Assembly (NCBI GenBank): GCA_014898425.1
Contig: RCSZ01000006.1
Coordinates: forward strand, 682,001-746,000
From: Botryotinia globosa
Lineage: Eukaryota; Ascomycota; Leotiomycetes; Helotiales; Sclerotiniaceae
DNA length: 64,000 nucleotides
Direction of reading: 5' to 3'
In this document: positions 1-11,404 of the stretch, one piece after another
How the letters are laid out: every line of letters begins with the position of its first letter
Numbering within the stretch: position 1 is the first letter of the stretch
Program-made: the position numbers and the translations under genes
Notes under the pieces: model-generated
Database searches by the model: none
What the model saw: the letters and a program-made list of their open reading frames with translations, nothing else
Told to the model about the DNA's origin: nothing

Positions 1-97
1 AAATATATATATATATATATATTCTAGAAGATATAATTGTATTACTTTATAACTCTATAACTTTATGATTTATAATCTATAACTTTATGATTTATAA

Positions 98-416
<319 letters not shown>

Positions 417-533
417 ATTAATTAATTCATTAATTAATCAAGAAAATTCTTTCTATTCTCTCCCCCTCTATCCCATATAAAATACTAGGAGATCAAGAGT
501 AATAAATTCTCGATATAATACTATATTATTATA

Positions 534-1037
534 AGAGTTTAGACCTCGACTTATCGCACATTATCTTATTTCGTAATACAATCCCTACAAAAATATTATT
601 TTCCTAGTATATAAATCAATTATTTCTATAATTCTTTAATGAATTTTTCCACAATTCGAAAATTAATTATATAAATAATAGTTATAATCAATTTCTTAAA
701 AAATAAGTGAAATATTTTTAATAATTTTCTAAATAAAGTTATAAATATTGAAAATTGAAAATTTTCAATTTTTTTAACATATAATACTTTTCTTATATAG
801 AAAAATCGATTTTTTTAAAAAAAACTCTAGCTTTAAATATCTACAATTCTATTAAAAAATATATTAAAAATGATTCATTCATTTTCTTGAACAATTTTCT
901 TGATTATTTATTATAAAATTAAATTTGAAAAATCTAATTCAAAAATTGATTGAAATAATATATAATTTAAAAGTTAAAGAAATGAGGCTTTTTAATATGT
1001 TTTCGCTTAGTGTGCGATAAGCTGGGGTCTAAACTCT
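534..1037. mobile_element. Non-autonomous inverted-repeat element (MITE-like), 504 bp
   Basis: The left end reads AGAGTTTAGACCTCGACTTA and the reverse complement of the right end reads AGAGTTTAGACCCCAGCTTA. The match continues through TCGCACA, giving about 27 bp of inverted repeat with only three or so mismatches. TA dinucleotides flank both ends (532-533 and 1038-1039), as expected for a Tc1/mariner-type target duplication. The interior is very AT-rich with no open frame, so it is either a MITE or a RIP-destroyed copy. The family is unknown to me. Confidence 0.75.
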
Positions 1038-1833
1038 TACTATCTATCTATTATAGTCATATGATAATCTTTTTAGTATCATGAAATGAAATAACACGCC
1101 ATGTATTTATCAGTCTCCATTCTCCATCTCAACAGTAATAACAACAACACCAATCTGAATATCAACTCCTTCTCCAATTAAAACAACATTCTCGTGCTCT
1201 TCTCATGGAATTCTGCGCAGGATGCTTTTTGGAAAGTACAGTGTGGTTGTTTTTGTTGTTTGAGGATTGGGAGAAGGGTTAGAGAGAAAGAAAAGAGAGA
1301 TAAAAGATACACGAAAGGGGTGGGAAACAGAGAATGGAAAATGAGACGAGGTGCGAGTAAAGTGTTGAGAAGGAGCATTAAGGGGGGAAGGGGAGTGAGA
1401 AATGGTAAGAGAGAAATAGAGAAAAAGGTGAGGCAGTATTGTTACCCTACTGAAAATTGACGCATCAATTTGAAAGTTTTCTATCTGCTCCTTTTAAAAA
1501 GTAGAACATTAAGAAAAGAACTTTAGATATGAATGAATAAGTACTTGGAAATGCGAAGATAATAAGATAAGTATACATTGTGTAGAACGGGAAAAGAATA
1601 TAATAAACAAACTAGCATGAAAAGCGACCCCAACACCAAATCCTTCCAAGAAAGCAACCAGCCGTCTCTGTCTACGTTTAAACAACACCCAGTTTGATGC
1701 GCCGCCCAACTCCAACGCCTAGCACCAGCGGATGTATGTCTTATTTTGAAGAGTCACTACTCTCTTTTCATAACACATTAACTCATCAAATCATAACCCT
1801 TCACAATCTCCCCAAGAAGTCAACCTAGAGTTC
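1038..1833. other. Intergenic, 3' side of the zinc-finger gene
   Basis: No convincing gene. Short open frames on both strands at 1178-1715 overlap each other and show no domain. Base composition returns from the AT-rich left edge to ordinary levels after about 1,100. Confidence 0.6.
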
Positions 1834-3107
1834 CTAATAAGCATTTTCGTAATCCGGCTGGAAACTCCCTTCCTCCTGCCACTCCACGTCCACGTAGCTA
1901 ATCTCCTCACTCGGCATGCAAATTGGACAGGGCACCGAATGCTCTTCCCCAAACCCTACATCCGAGATCCACATGCTTCCATTACAACTCGTGCACTGGG
2001 CTGCATACATCATATCCGCTCTCTCACCCAAGTAGTACATTTTCTCTCTATCCCCGTCTAGTTTCTTTTGCTCCCTCGCTTCTATCCTCTCTTTCCCACA
2101 TTCCTCGTTGCAATTGACGCATTTATATCCATTCGCATCCACATAAACTCTCCGGAGACACTTTCTACACCTCCACCATCTCGGGTCGATCTGACGTTCT
2201 TCCAGCCACGCTTGTTGAAGAGATTCTAGCTTCTTAGGGTCCTTTGTCTTCTTGGGTTGTTTAGCAGTCCCAATATCTTCTTTGTGGAAGTCTTTGAGAT
2301 GGTCTCGATAGTGATCTTTTCGAGTAAAGGGACCTTTGGATCGAGTACAGGGTTTGTAGTCGCATGGAAAACTACCCTTCTGATCGGCATCGGCGTGTAC
2401 ATGTCTATAATGGCGTTCTAGGTCCGCAGGCCTTCGGAATTGCTTGCCTGGACAGTTGATTGGGAATTGACAAGGATAGATGCCTTTTTGGGGATCACTT
2501 TGCATGTGTGAGTATTCGTTAGAATCTTTAAGTGTAGATCGACGTACCTAGGTGGATCAAGAAAAACCTGCTGGGGTGTATCTTGATGAATTGCGTACCC
2601 TGGAAGTAGTTCTAGATATGGCTCTTTTCCCTTTGGTACGATCAACTTGTAAAGTCTGAAGAGTTCGGTCTCGGGAGACCAGCCGAGACTCGATGGTGTT
2701 GCTTTGAGAGAATGACTTTGGCTTGATGAACTCCTCTCCATACTATATGATGCCGCGGTGTAGTTGTCGTACACTTGATTATATCCATCGTCATAGTATT
2801 GCGGTAAGTGGGAGGGGTTGAAATCGAAAGACATGGATGGACTGCTAGGAGCCGTAGAGTAGAAATCCTTGGATGATCCAGATTGGGTACTGATTGAGCC
2901 TTGATCCGAATAATTTCTATTCATGAGAACCGGAAAATAGAAGTCTCCTGAAGATTCGGATTGGGTGCTGATCGAGCTTTGGTCAGAACGGATTCGATTC
3001 ATTGGAAATCCCCCCACTGATGGTACTGTAGTCGGATTAGGTCGAAGTCTACCTTGATCAAGGTATTGCCTTGGCTTCAAGTTTTTATCAAACGAATTGG
3101 AATACAT
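1834..3107 (-). CDS. C2H2-type zinc-finger protein, function unknown
   Basis: Two exons, complement(1834..2497, 2548..3107), about 407 aa. The 50-bp intron has a GTACGT donor, a CTAAC branch-like site and an unusual AAG acceptor; splicing gives ...DPPS-DPQKG in frame. The N-terminal half is rich in Ser/Gln/Tyr and low in complexity, with a near-repeated RNYSDQGSISTQS / RIRSDQSSISTQS segment. From about residue 190 come two C2H2-like fingers (CQFPINC with HYRHVH, and CDYKPC with HLKDFH), then CxxC pairs (CRKC, CVNC, CTSC, CPIC) that suggest a further zinc-binding C-terminus. This layout is common among uncharacterised ascomycete nuclear proteins; a DNA- or RNA-binding role is inference. The start is the first ATG after a non-ATG open stretch, and a 5' UTR intron is possible. 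Confidence 0.8.
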
Positions 3108-5634
3108 GATAGATAGCAAGCTTGTTCTGGAAGTGGTTCTGTGTACCCTTTTCCATAATATTAGTCTAGACCTCACTTGAAAGGTATCATCTTCTGTTTG
3201 GAGTGTCCTTTGACCAAGTCATACGAATAGAAGATCGACAGTAAGACAAAGTTCACTTACCAGGTATTGATATATTCGAGGAGAGTTGACGAAAGAAATA
3301 TTGATATAGAAGGAGAATTAAAGGAAGAAGGACAGTGATGCTTGTATATTGATATGAAGATCTTGACGTTTCTAGTATATTCGTGACATGATATAGCTGC
3401 TTAATAGACGCGGGAATCTGCGAGGCTTCTCAATACCCAACTCTCAACAGTCATTCCCTCAAGGTCAGTCAAGTCCTGAAATACTCACATGCATCACCTA
3501 TGACCTGTGCGATTAGACAGAGGTCAATATCAGCATAGCTTGTTATTTACCAATGGGATCTCATAGCCTTGCGATATGTATGGTGAAAGGTTGCCCCGGA
3601 AAACTTTAAATGGCTCCGGATGCTTCATCTATTGCATTCATATGCATAGAAAGGTAATAGAAAGCCCCTCACATTTTCATAGCGGGATCTAACTTGATGA
3701 ACTCACCGAGAGTCAAGGACTCGAGAAATTTTGACTCGTCAACGAAAGATGTCAGCAATTTATTGGTCTGTGTAATGTCGAAATGAAGCTAGGATTCCGG
3801 CTACCTTCTAGCCTTATCGTTGAACGGCACAGCGGGCGAATGTTCGAAGAGGAGAAGCATTTGCTTTTGGGCAACTTAAGCCTCAATAAGGCGAACGATA
3901 ATGATCCTAGGATTGTGGTCCGACTAGCCGAAAAGGCAACTGAAGGGGCGTTGTGTCTGTCGACGATCATTGATGCCCTATATGCGTAGCAAGGCACAGA
4001 ACGATAGAATGAATACTCACAGGAATCGATCAAAATGGGGCATTTGGCTTAGTAGATTCGAAACCCTATAGTATCATCATTGCTGGTCGCTCATTGACCA
4101 TATTGGCGGCGGGGCGCAGTAAAGACGAGTTTTGAGGTATCATAAAATCGTCGTAATAGAAGGAAATCTATTTTCAAACCTGATCTGGGCAACTTGTTCC
4201 TATATCATTGCTTCAATGCTGACCGCTATCCTCCATAAAATGCATCTTGTAGAGCAGAGAATTCGTGTTTACTCTCCTATGGACCATTGCGATTTGGAAC
4301 CTCCTTGGTAATGGGACCGTACCATTAGGCAGCAAGATGTGAAGAGAGCGGGAATAACCGACCGCCTTCTTTTGCCTTCATTCGTTGTACAGTTTTATTT
4401 GCTTGTGCTAACGATAACTGGCAGACGCCGATGTAACGCTTGGCTGTGTCTTTCTCAACTGCCACATCCAGTGGACTCATCATCGTGGGTGAAGAAAAGG
4501 CTGCATCATCCTGAATGAAGAATTGTAAAAGGACGAGCACTTCCGTCAAGGATCTGAATCCACGTACAAGCCACATGCTTACGAAATGTGGCATATCTGG
4601 ATATAAGACGACAATTTGGACCTGTTTACCATTAGAATTATCCGAGAAGAGATCCAAAAAAATACCAAGAGGACTGCAGTCTCAATGTTTAATCAATACC
4701 GTGTCTGACTGACACTTGTGAATTTGCCATTCAAAGTCGCCTTTTCGAGGTGAGTTACCATGTATTGTCGACTGGCTCAGCGAACCCTCTTTGGGGCCCA
4801 AAACTTGTACGCAGTTGGTTGTACTTGGGTAGAGACGAGGCAAAAAGTAATATGCAAGGAAATCATGATTTGGGTTTTCAAAAATTGAAATCTGGGGAGA
4901 GCTTACATCCTCTTATAATATCTGGGAGTTGGGTATCAAAAATTCAAAGTGATGATGCCCAAAGTTGTCATACTCGTACATAATGTCGGCAGGCCATTTC
5001 ATTGCAACCTATGGAGATGAACCAACCGTTTAGGACAAAGTTTTCGATCAAAAGACGAGAATCTGGGTTAACCTTGGAAAGTCTAGATCTCTCTAGTTAG
5101 GGTTACTATTGCCATATACCAAGAAATATCCAATCAACCCACACCTGGACGGTTTATGATAAGCCCTGAATAAGGTCAATGTTTTGATTCGCCAATCACG
5201 CTCAAGTGCAGCTCTTAGTATGGAGACTGATTCGTCAAGATCAATGCAAGAGAACAATTGGTATCTTTGGACGCTATGAAACTCTCTCCCATTCTGTTTG
5301 CCTTGGAGAATATATTTCATCATTCGGCATCAATTGTAGTCTCATCATGCATGTCTCTAGCCGTTCACAGAACACAGAAATACCTAAATGACCAGTGAGC
5401 CAGTATGGAAGGGTGAAGTTTGACAGATATCACAACGAACGAGCAAACATTTTATTTCTCTGAGGAATATTGTTAGGTAAGTTAAGAAACTTCATCCGAA
5501 TTGAACCAGATGAGCAAGAGTATTTGCTATTAAGACAACTAAGGTCATTTCCCCAAGCCAGATACTGGTTGAGCAATTCCCACTGCGCCAACCTATCCTC
5601 CAACCAAAAAATGCCATAGACGCCAGTGCATTAT
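3108..5634. other. Gene-poor tract with broken coding fragments
   Basis: No complete gene could be assembled. Three short frames look more protein-like than chance: minus strand 5093-5323 (contains SILRAALERDWRIKTLTLFR), minus strand 4325-4657 (contains MMSPLDVAVEKDTAKRY, faintly ankyrin-like) and plus strand 3783-3989 (contains NDNDPRIVVRLAEKATEGA). They could be exons of a small gene I failed to join, or remains of a decayed gene. No splice chain joined them in frame. Confidence 0.35.
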
Positions 5635-7760
5635 TCATACATCGTCCTCTAGGAATTTGTAGATGAACTTGAAGTCCGCTTTTCTTCGGTTCATCCTATA
5701 GATAGTTGATTAGTTAGTGTTAAGGAAAAGAATGAATATGGTGAAACTTACCATGTGCTCTCATAATCAAAGAAACGATAAGTTCCTTGCTCATACAGCT
5801 CAGTAATTTCCTTGGGCTCTTCATGACGTTGGAACCAAGTTTGATATTGTTTATGAAATCGCCAACTTTGTTCTTTTAGTGACCTAGCTGCAAGATATTG
5901 TTGATATGTGGCTTGCTTGTAGTAGAAGACATAGAACAAAGTTTCTCCATCAATACGGTTATATAACCTAGGGTCATCTAGCACCGACGGAACGTCTTGG
6001 GGGTAATATGATGGAGTGTTGAAAGGGGTTTCTGGTTTGTAGCTACGAGGAGGCGAAACGTCTGACATGCCAGGACCACTAGCCTGGGATGATGCTAACA
6101 TTCTCTGCGATGCTGTGGATAAAACATCTGGGGCACTCTTTTGAATTACCTCAAAAGATTGAAGCATATCCTGGAATCCAGAAGGCAGATGGTATACAGA
6201 CTCTGTGTTCTCTGATGTGCTCGACTTAAGCCCATTCGAGACACCATTCGATTGTGGTGGAACGGCTTGCATAGAACTGTTAGCATTGGAATTGCATGGG
6301 ATAGCAATAGACAAACCTTTCTTGCCTTCTGCTGTTTTGGATAAGGCTGGTTGCTTCCCTAACGAATTTGAGGAAAGATTTGGTCTCGTATTCTCTGTTT
6401 TTTCAACAGGATGGGACACGCTAGCTCCACTAGGTGCAGCACTTGATTGACTCAAAGCTGGAGATTTAGTTTGGGCACTTGATGGCGTATCTGTAGTTGG
6501 AACACTGGATCGTGTCACAGGTGTCTGATTGACACTTGCAGTTTGTGAATGTATAGTTGTTGGAGATGCCGTCACGCTTGGTCTTCGTCCAGCACTCCCA
6601 GATAAAGGTGGGTGACTGACTGACGGTGCGGGGGTCGGTAAAGTTTCAGGTGGAGGGGGCAAAGGAGCAAGGCCATTCTTATCACTAGCAGCAGCCGCCG
6701 CCGCCGCCGAAGCATATTTCAAAGTCTCTCCAGGAGCACGTGTAGGTACCGCAGCTGGTTTCATAAGATTACTTGAGCTTCCATTTGTTGACAAAGTCGA
6801 TAGAGGGGTATGTAAAGTGGCCAAGGAAGGGAGAGGGCTTTTGAGTTGCGTAGAAGGTCTTCGTGCAGCAGCTAGAGGCGGCTCTGAGCCTGATTTCGAT
6901 TTCCCAGGTAAACTATTGGATCGTAGATCTGAATCTGGTACATCCTCCTGTATCGATTGTGTGTCTTGTGATGATACCCGGTCATTATCATTATTCATGC
7001 CGTAATTATCTTCTTCCTCATCAAGGTTGAGCTCATCATACATTTCCTCGTCCTCCATGAAGTCATCGTTCATATTGTCGGTCACATAATATTTGATGGA
7101 CTCCTCAAGATCTTTGACTTGCTCAATCTCGACAGTACCATTTTCCAGACAGCGTTTGATAAGCTCCAACTTATTTTGATGAAATTTATGTCGTTCCGTT
7201 GAGTTGTCCAGCTCTGCTATTCTATCGGCCTTGGCACTTTGAGTTTTCCCCTTCTTCATTGTTGCTGATATCGATTCCCGTTCGGCTTCCATTGTCTCGA
7301 TCTGACGCTCTAGCTCCTCTACCATGTTGCCCAAGAATTCCCCGGTTTCCATTTTTGCGCGCTCCTTCGGATCCAGCTTCGCTGCCGCTGACAGCCCTTC
7401 TTTCGAATATGCCTTTGTCTTCATAGCTTTCTCTACTGCCTTGAACTTCTCCATTTGCTACAACAGTTTAGCTCACTCCACAGTCAAGTAAAATATATGC
7501 CCTACCGTTTCAATCAATTTCCGGTGATCTAACAGAGGACCCTTATCCTTTATGTCATTACTTGCAGCCCATGTCTTGATTTGATCACGAAGCCTCTGCA
7601 ACTTTTTGATCTCACGTTTGAGGTTGTCCTCCAACTTCTCCTTCTGCGCAGCATTTGTGCATTGTTCTATCTTGTCGTAGATTGATTCGAATTCTGCCAC
7701 GCCTTCAGTGACTTTCTTGAAGCACTTGTCGACTTCTTGCTGGAGTTTTCGTGCCGCCAT
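5635..7760 (-). CDS. CCR4-NOT complex subunit NOT3/NOT5
   Basis: Three exons, complement(5635..5695, 5752..7457, 7506..7760), 673 aa. The protein is a scaffold of the CCR4-NOT deadenylase that shortens mRNA poly(A) tails and couples to decapping and codon-dependent decay. The N-terminal Not3 domain (about 1-230) starts [20 protein letters not shown] and is largely coiled coil ([20 protein letters not shown] across the first junction). An acidic stretch and a long Ser/Pro/Thr/Ala-rich linker with an eight-Ala run follow. The C-terminal NOT box (about 530-673) contains [40 protein letters not shown] and a final [20 protein letters not shown], whose last 18 residues come from the tiny third exon. 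The introns are 48 and 56 bp. It is divergent from the DTD gene over an 800-bp spacer. Confidence 0.95.
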
Positions 7761-8559
7761 CGTGTAATTGTGAGGGGTACGGAGAAATGTATCGATGGGT
7801 TGGTGTTTGGTGATTGCTGTTGTGTACAAGGGGCTAGCTTTGTTTGACAAATATCAGACCCCATGCGTGGTATGGATGTCTAGCTTGAGCCTTTGCGTGA
7901 AAAGGTGGTAGTACAAGGAATCTACAAATTACCTTGCTACCAAGTAAAGGCGACGTTTTGGTGTGAATGTGTAGTGGTGAGAGGTTGAGAAGTTGTTGCT
8001 GAATTGTGAATTGGATTTCACGTTGCGACCATATTGCTTGGGTGAGATTGCGGGAAGAGAGCCTCGCTTGCACCTGCAGCCTTAGAAGAACGTGGGGGAA
8101 ATGCTCATGGGCAAGGTTGAACTGAACCTACCTACGGGAAGAATGCCATGGCTGAGCATGGAATGAACATATGTTCCTGTCCTGTCTAGAATTAGATTTT
8201 GATTTCTGAATTGATTATTACATTTATAATTACTGGGTGAATTATGTTACGATTCTTTTGATAATTCAAAATTTATATCTTATTATATGGATGGTTGTGA
8301 TTAATTATTATTCATCATGAATGAAATAAATGCTCAAGTGGGGATTGCATCATATGGTCCCAAAGTAGATCACGATATAGAGAGAGTCTCGTTCCTACCT
8401 ATCTATCGCCATTGTTGACTTGAACTTCAGACTATTAGGAATTCTCAACATCCCACTTCATTGTACAACTCATCCCTAGAGAGCGATCGATCTTTATTGT
8501 AGTCAGAAGATCAATAAGACCGATTCAATCCTGGTCATTTTCCTAGCCACCTAGTAAAT
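7761..8559. promoter_or_regulatory. Divergent promoter region, NOT3/NOT5 and DTD genes
   Basis: The 0.8-kb spacer between two outward-facing genes holds no gene. It has an AT-rich centre at about 8,190-8,330. Short frames on the minus strand (7667-8073) are shadows. No recognised factor site. Confidence 0.5.
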
Positions 8560-9437
8560 ATGAAGGGTATCATCTCCAACTTTACCCTCGTTTCCTCTTT
8601 TGCTCTACAGACTTGGATACTTACTAGATTCTGCTTAGCTATACTTCAACGTGTTCTGTCTGCTTCTGTGACGGTAGACAAGCAGCTGATATCATCAATT
8701 GGGAAAGGCATATTAGTATTTGCCGCTGTGGCTCCTGGTGATACAGAGAAAGATGTAGAATCGTTAGCAGCAAAAGTCCTGAAAATGCGATTATGGGATG
8801 ATGAGAATGGGGGTCGGGTATGAACGAGGAGTCTCCTACTTCTCTTGATCTTAAAAGTGGTTTTCTGTTATTTCACACCGGGCATTGATTGAGTCATTTA
8901 GTTGCTGTTTTGTTCCTGCTTGACTACAGTCCTGATACATTTCCTTTCATAGTGGAAACACAATGTGCAAGACATCCAAGGAGAAGTTCTCTGTGGTATG
9001 TGAAGATAACCTTGGAATTGCGTACTACCCTTAGACATGGGAGTCCCACAGACTGACAATTTCTTTCACATATCAGTCTCACAATTCACATTACTTGCCT
9101 CAACGAAGAAGGGTTCAAAGCCAGACTTTCATGGAGCCATGGGAGGGGACCAGGCTAGGGAATTATATCAACTCTTTGTAACAAAGGTCCAGCAAGGTTA
9201 TGCGTCAGAAAGAGTCAAAGATGGTGTGTTCCAAGCAATGATGGTAGGTCACACCACAATTTAGACAGCTCGGGTCATTTTGCTAACGAATATTTGATTG
9301 TAGGAAGTGGCTTTGGTGAATGATGGCCCGGTACGTCCTTCTTATCATTGGTCAAGCGCATGTATGTATGTATGTTCTGGTACTAATGCTGTTAGGTAAC
9401 ACTCGAGATGTCAACCAGGTCAAATGAGAAGGCATGA
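8560..9437 (+). CDS. D-aminoacyl-tRNA deacylase (DTD)
   Basis: Six exons: 8560-8566, 8639-8817, 8953-8995, 9077-9243, 9304-9330, 9396-9437; 154 aa, the usual DTD length. The enzyme hydrolyses D-amino acids (and Gly mischarged on tRNA-Ala) from tRNA in the cytosol. The assembled protein starts MKAILQRVLSASVTVD and keeps SSIGKGILVF, the catalytic VSQFTL strand (exon 4), KPDFHGA and, spanning the last junction, NDGP-VTLEM with the GPxT cis-proline motif. The first exon is only 7 nt (ATGAAGG); its assignment is supported because joining it to 8639 restores the family N-terminus exactly. Intron 1 is 72 bp, a multiple of three with no in-frame stop, so its retention would add a hydrophobic 24-residue insert (see findings). 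Confidence 0.93.
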
Positions 9438-9981
9438 AAGGTTTGGCGTATGGCAGACTATTCGAAGTTTATGGCTGAACGAATCTGTGAATCTGTATAT
9501 GTAGAGGCCCTAAGCGCATGGCCAGAGAAATGGCTAGCGGTTAACATCTCCACATGCATATAGATGTCTATAGATGTCTATAGATGTCTCAAGACATTCC
9601 ATTTGTTCATCTTGAAATTACAGCCTCTCTAGGTTATAAAAGTAAACCACAAAATATTCTATGACCAACGTGGAATACTCTGTACCTTCCTTCCTGATGA
9701 AGTGGATGTCATGCCACACGTGATTCGTGAATAGCCTCATTCTCCACTTTAAGTAAAGCTTCAGATCGGAAGACACAAACGCCGACCCCCACATTCCAAC
9801 TCTCCATCTCGAAGCTTCTACCTACTCATAAGAAGGCTGAAATTATTAGAAAAAAGCAATACAACAATCAATTTCTATAATCCGTGAACCTTTATTCGTT
9901 TTGCATACAATACCCTAATTTCTATTCAATTTCCATTCTATATTCCCTTCTCTCATACACAACCATATACCCAACAACAAA
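9438..9981 (+). promoter_or_regulatory. Upstream region of the CYP40 gene
   Basis: A 544-bp spacer with a short tandem repeat of TATAGATGTC at about 9,561-9,591 (three near-copies). A CT/AT-rich leader (9,890-9,981) precedes the ATG. No gene. Confidence 0.45.
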
Positions 9982-11404
9982 ATGTCTGCTGAAGGAACCA
10001 AACCCCGCAGTCGAGTCTTCTTTGACATTTCCGTTGGAGGAGAAGCTCTAGGACGAATCACTTTCGAATTGTACGATGATATTACTCCCAAAACTGCAGA
10101 AAACTTCCGAGCTCTTTGCACTGGTGAGAAGGGTGTTGGAAAGGCTGGCAAACCTCTCTCCTACAAGGGTTCTGGTTTCCATCGTGTGATTAAGCAATTC
10201 ATGATCCAAGGAGGTGATTTCACAGCTGGCAACGGAACTGGTGGAGAAAGTATCTACGGCGTCAAATTCGACGATGAGAATTTCGTAGAAAAGCATGACA
10301 GACCTTTCTTACTCTCAATGGCCAATGCTGGTCCAGGTATGTACAACGATCGCACTTCATCTGACGATCCTCGTTCAAAATAATAAAAGATTAGACTAAC
10401 AAAGACCTCGCAGGAACTAACGGAAGTCAATTCTTCATTACAACTGTCCCAACTCCCCATCTCGATGGCAAACACGTCGTTTTCGGTCAAGTCCTCAGTG
10501 GTAAAAATTGGGTTCGCAAAATCGAGAACATGCCTACGCAAAATGGTGACAAGCCCAACAAGGAAGTCATCATTACAGACTGTGGAGAGCTTACCGGTGA
10601 CGAAGCTGAGTCTGCCGATGCAAAGACTCCTGATTCTACCGGCGATACATACGAAGGTACTTCATCTTCTAAATTATCTTTTTTCAACTGTTTCAAGAAC
10701 TAGCCAACATATCTGCAACATATCTCCTTAACATTCCGTCTTTCGTTGTCCGTCATACCTCAAGCAATTTCCGAGATTTCCAGCTTTCCTTCTTTTCAAT
10801 TTTTTCCTTTTGTCATTTTATCTCTCTTGTCTTGTCGTTCGATTGCTTGGAGTATTGGTTAACCTAGAGATTTTCCCATAAAAAAGACTTCCCAGAAGAT
10901 ATGTCCACTCCTCCCACCGCAGAAGAAACCGTCAAAATCGTCACCGACCTTAAGACCTATGGAAATGCCGCCTTCAAAGACAACAAACTCCCTCTCGCCC
11001 TCGACAAATACGAGAAAGGTCTCCGTTATCTTAACGAAGAACCAGACGTTACTTCCTCTCCAGCCGAAAGTTCTTCCACCCTCTCAGCTCTCCGTTTTAC
11101 TCTCAATAGCAACTCTGCCCTCCTCCACAACAAGCTTAAAAACTTCGCCGATGCCGACCGTACCGCTAGCGCCGCTCTCGGAGTTTCAGGCATCACTGAC
11201 ACTGATAAAGCCAAAGCTCTCTATCGTCGCGCAATCGCACACGTAGGACTTAAGAATGAGGATGAAGCACTAAAGGATCTGGAGGAGGCCAACAAATTAG
11301 TTCCCGGAGATGCGGCTGTTGTTAAGGAATTATCTGCTGTGAAGAAGAATGCAGCAGAGAGAGCTAAGAAGGAAAAGGCTGCTTATAGTAAGTTCTTCGC
11401 TTAG
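9982..11404 (+). CDS. Cyclophilin 40-type peptidyl-prolyl isomerase with TPR domain
   Basis: Three exons: 9982-10336, 10414-10656, 10887-11404; 371 aa, matching Cpr6/Cpr7/CYP40. It is a cis-trans prolyl isomerase and Hsp90 co-chaperone in the cytosol. The cyclophilin domain (about 8-180) has [16 protein letters not shown] (Arg68 equivalent to CypA Arg55) and SQFFITT. The position of CypA Trp121 is His134 ([12 protein letters not shown]), as in other CYP40s, which predicts weak cyclosporin binding. TPR motifs cover about 215-350 ([40 protein letters not shown]). The last intron is long for this window (230 bp) and uses an AAG acceptor at 10884-10886. I chose it over the CAG at 10893-10895 because it restores the conserved TYEDFPED linker; the alternative drops three residues. 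Confidence 0.95.

Noticed and set aside
1194..1460. 88-codon plus-strand frame rich in Arg/Lys/Glu
   Set aside because: Opposed by another frame, low complexity, no splice or domain support.
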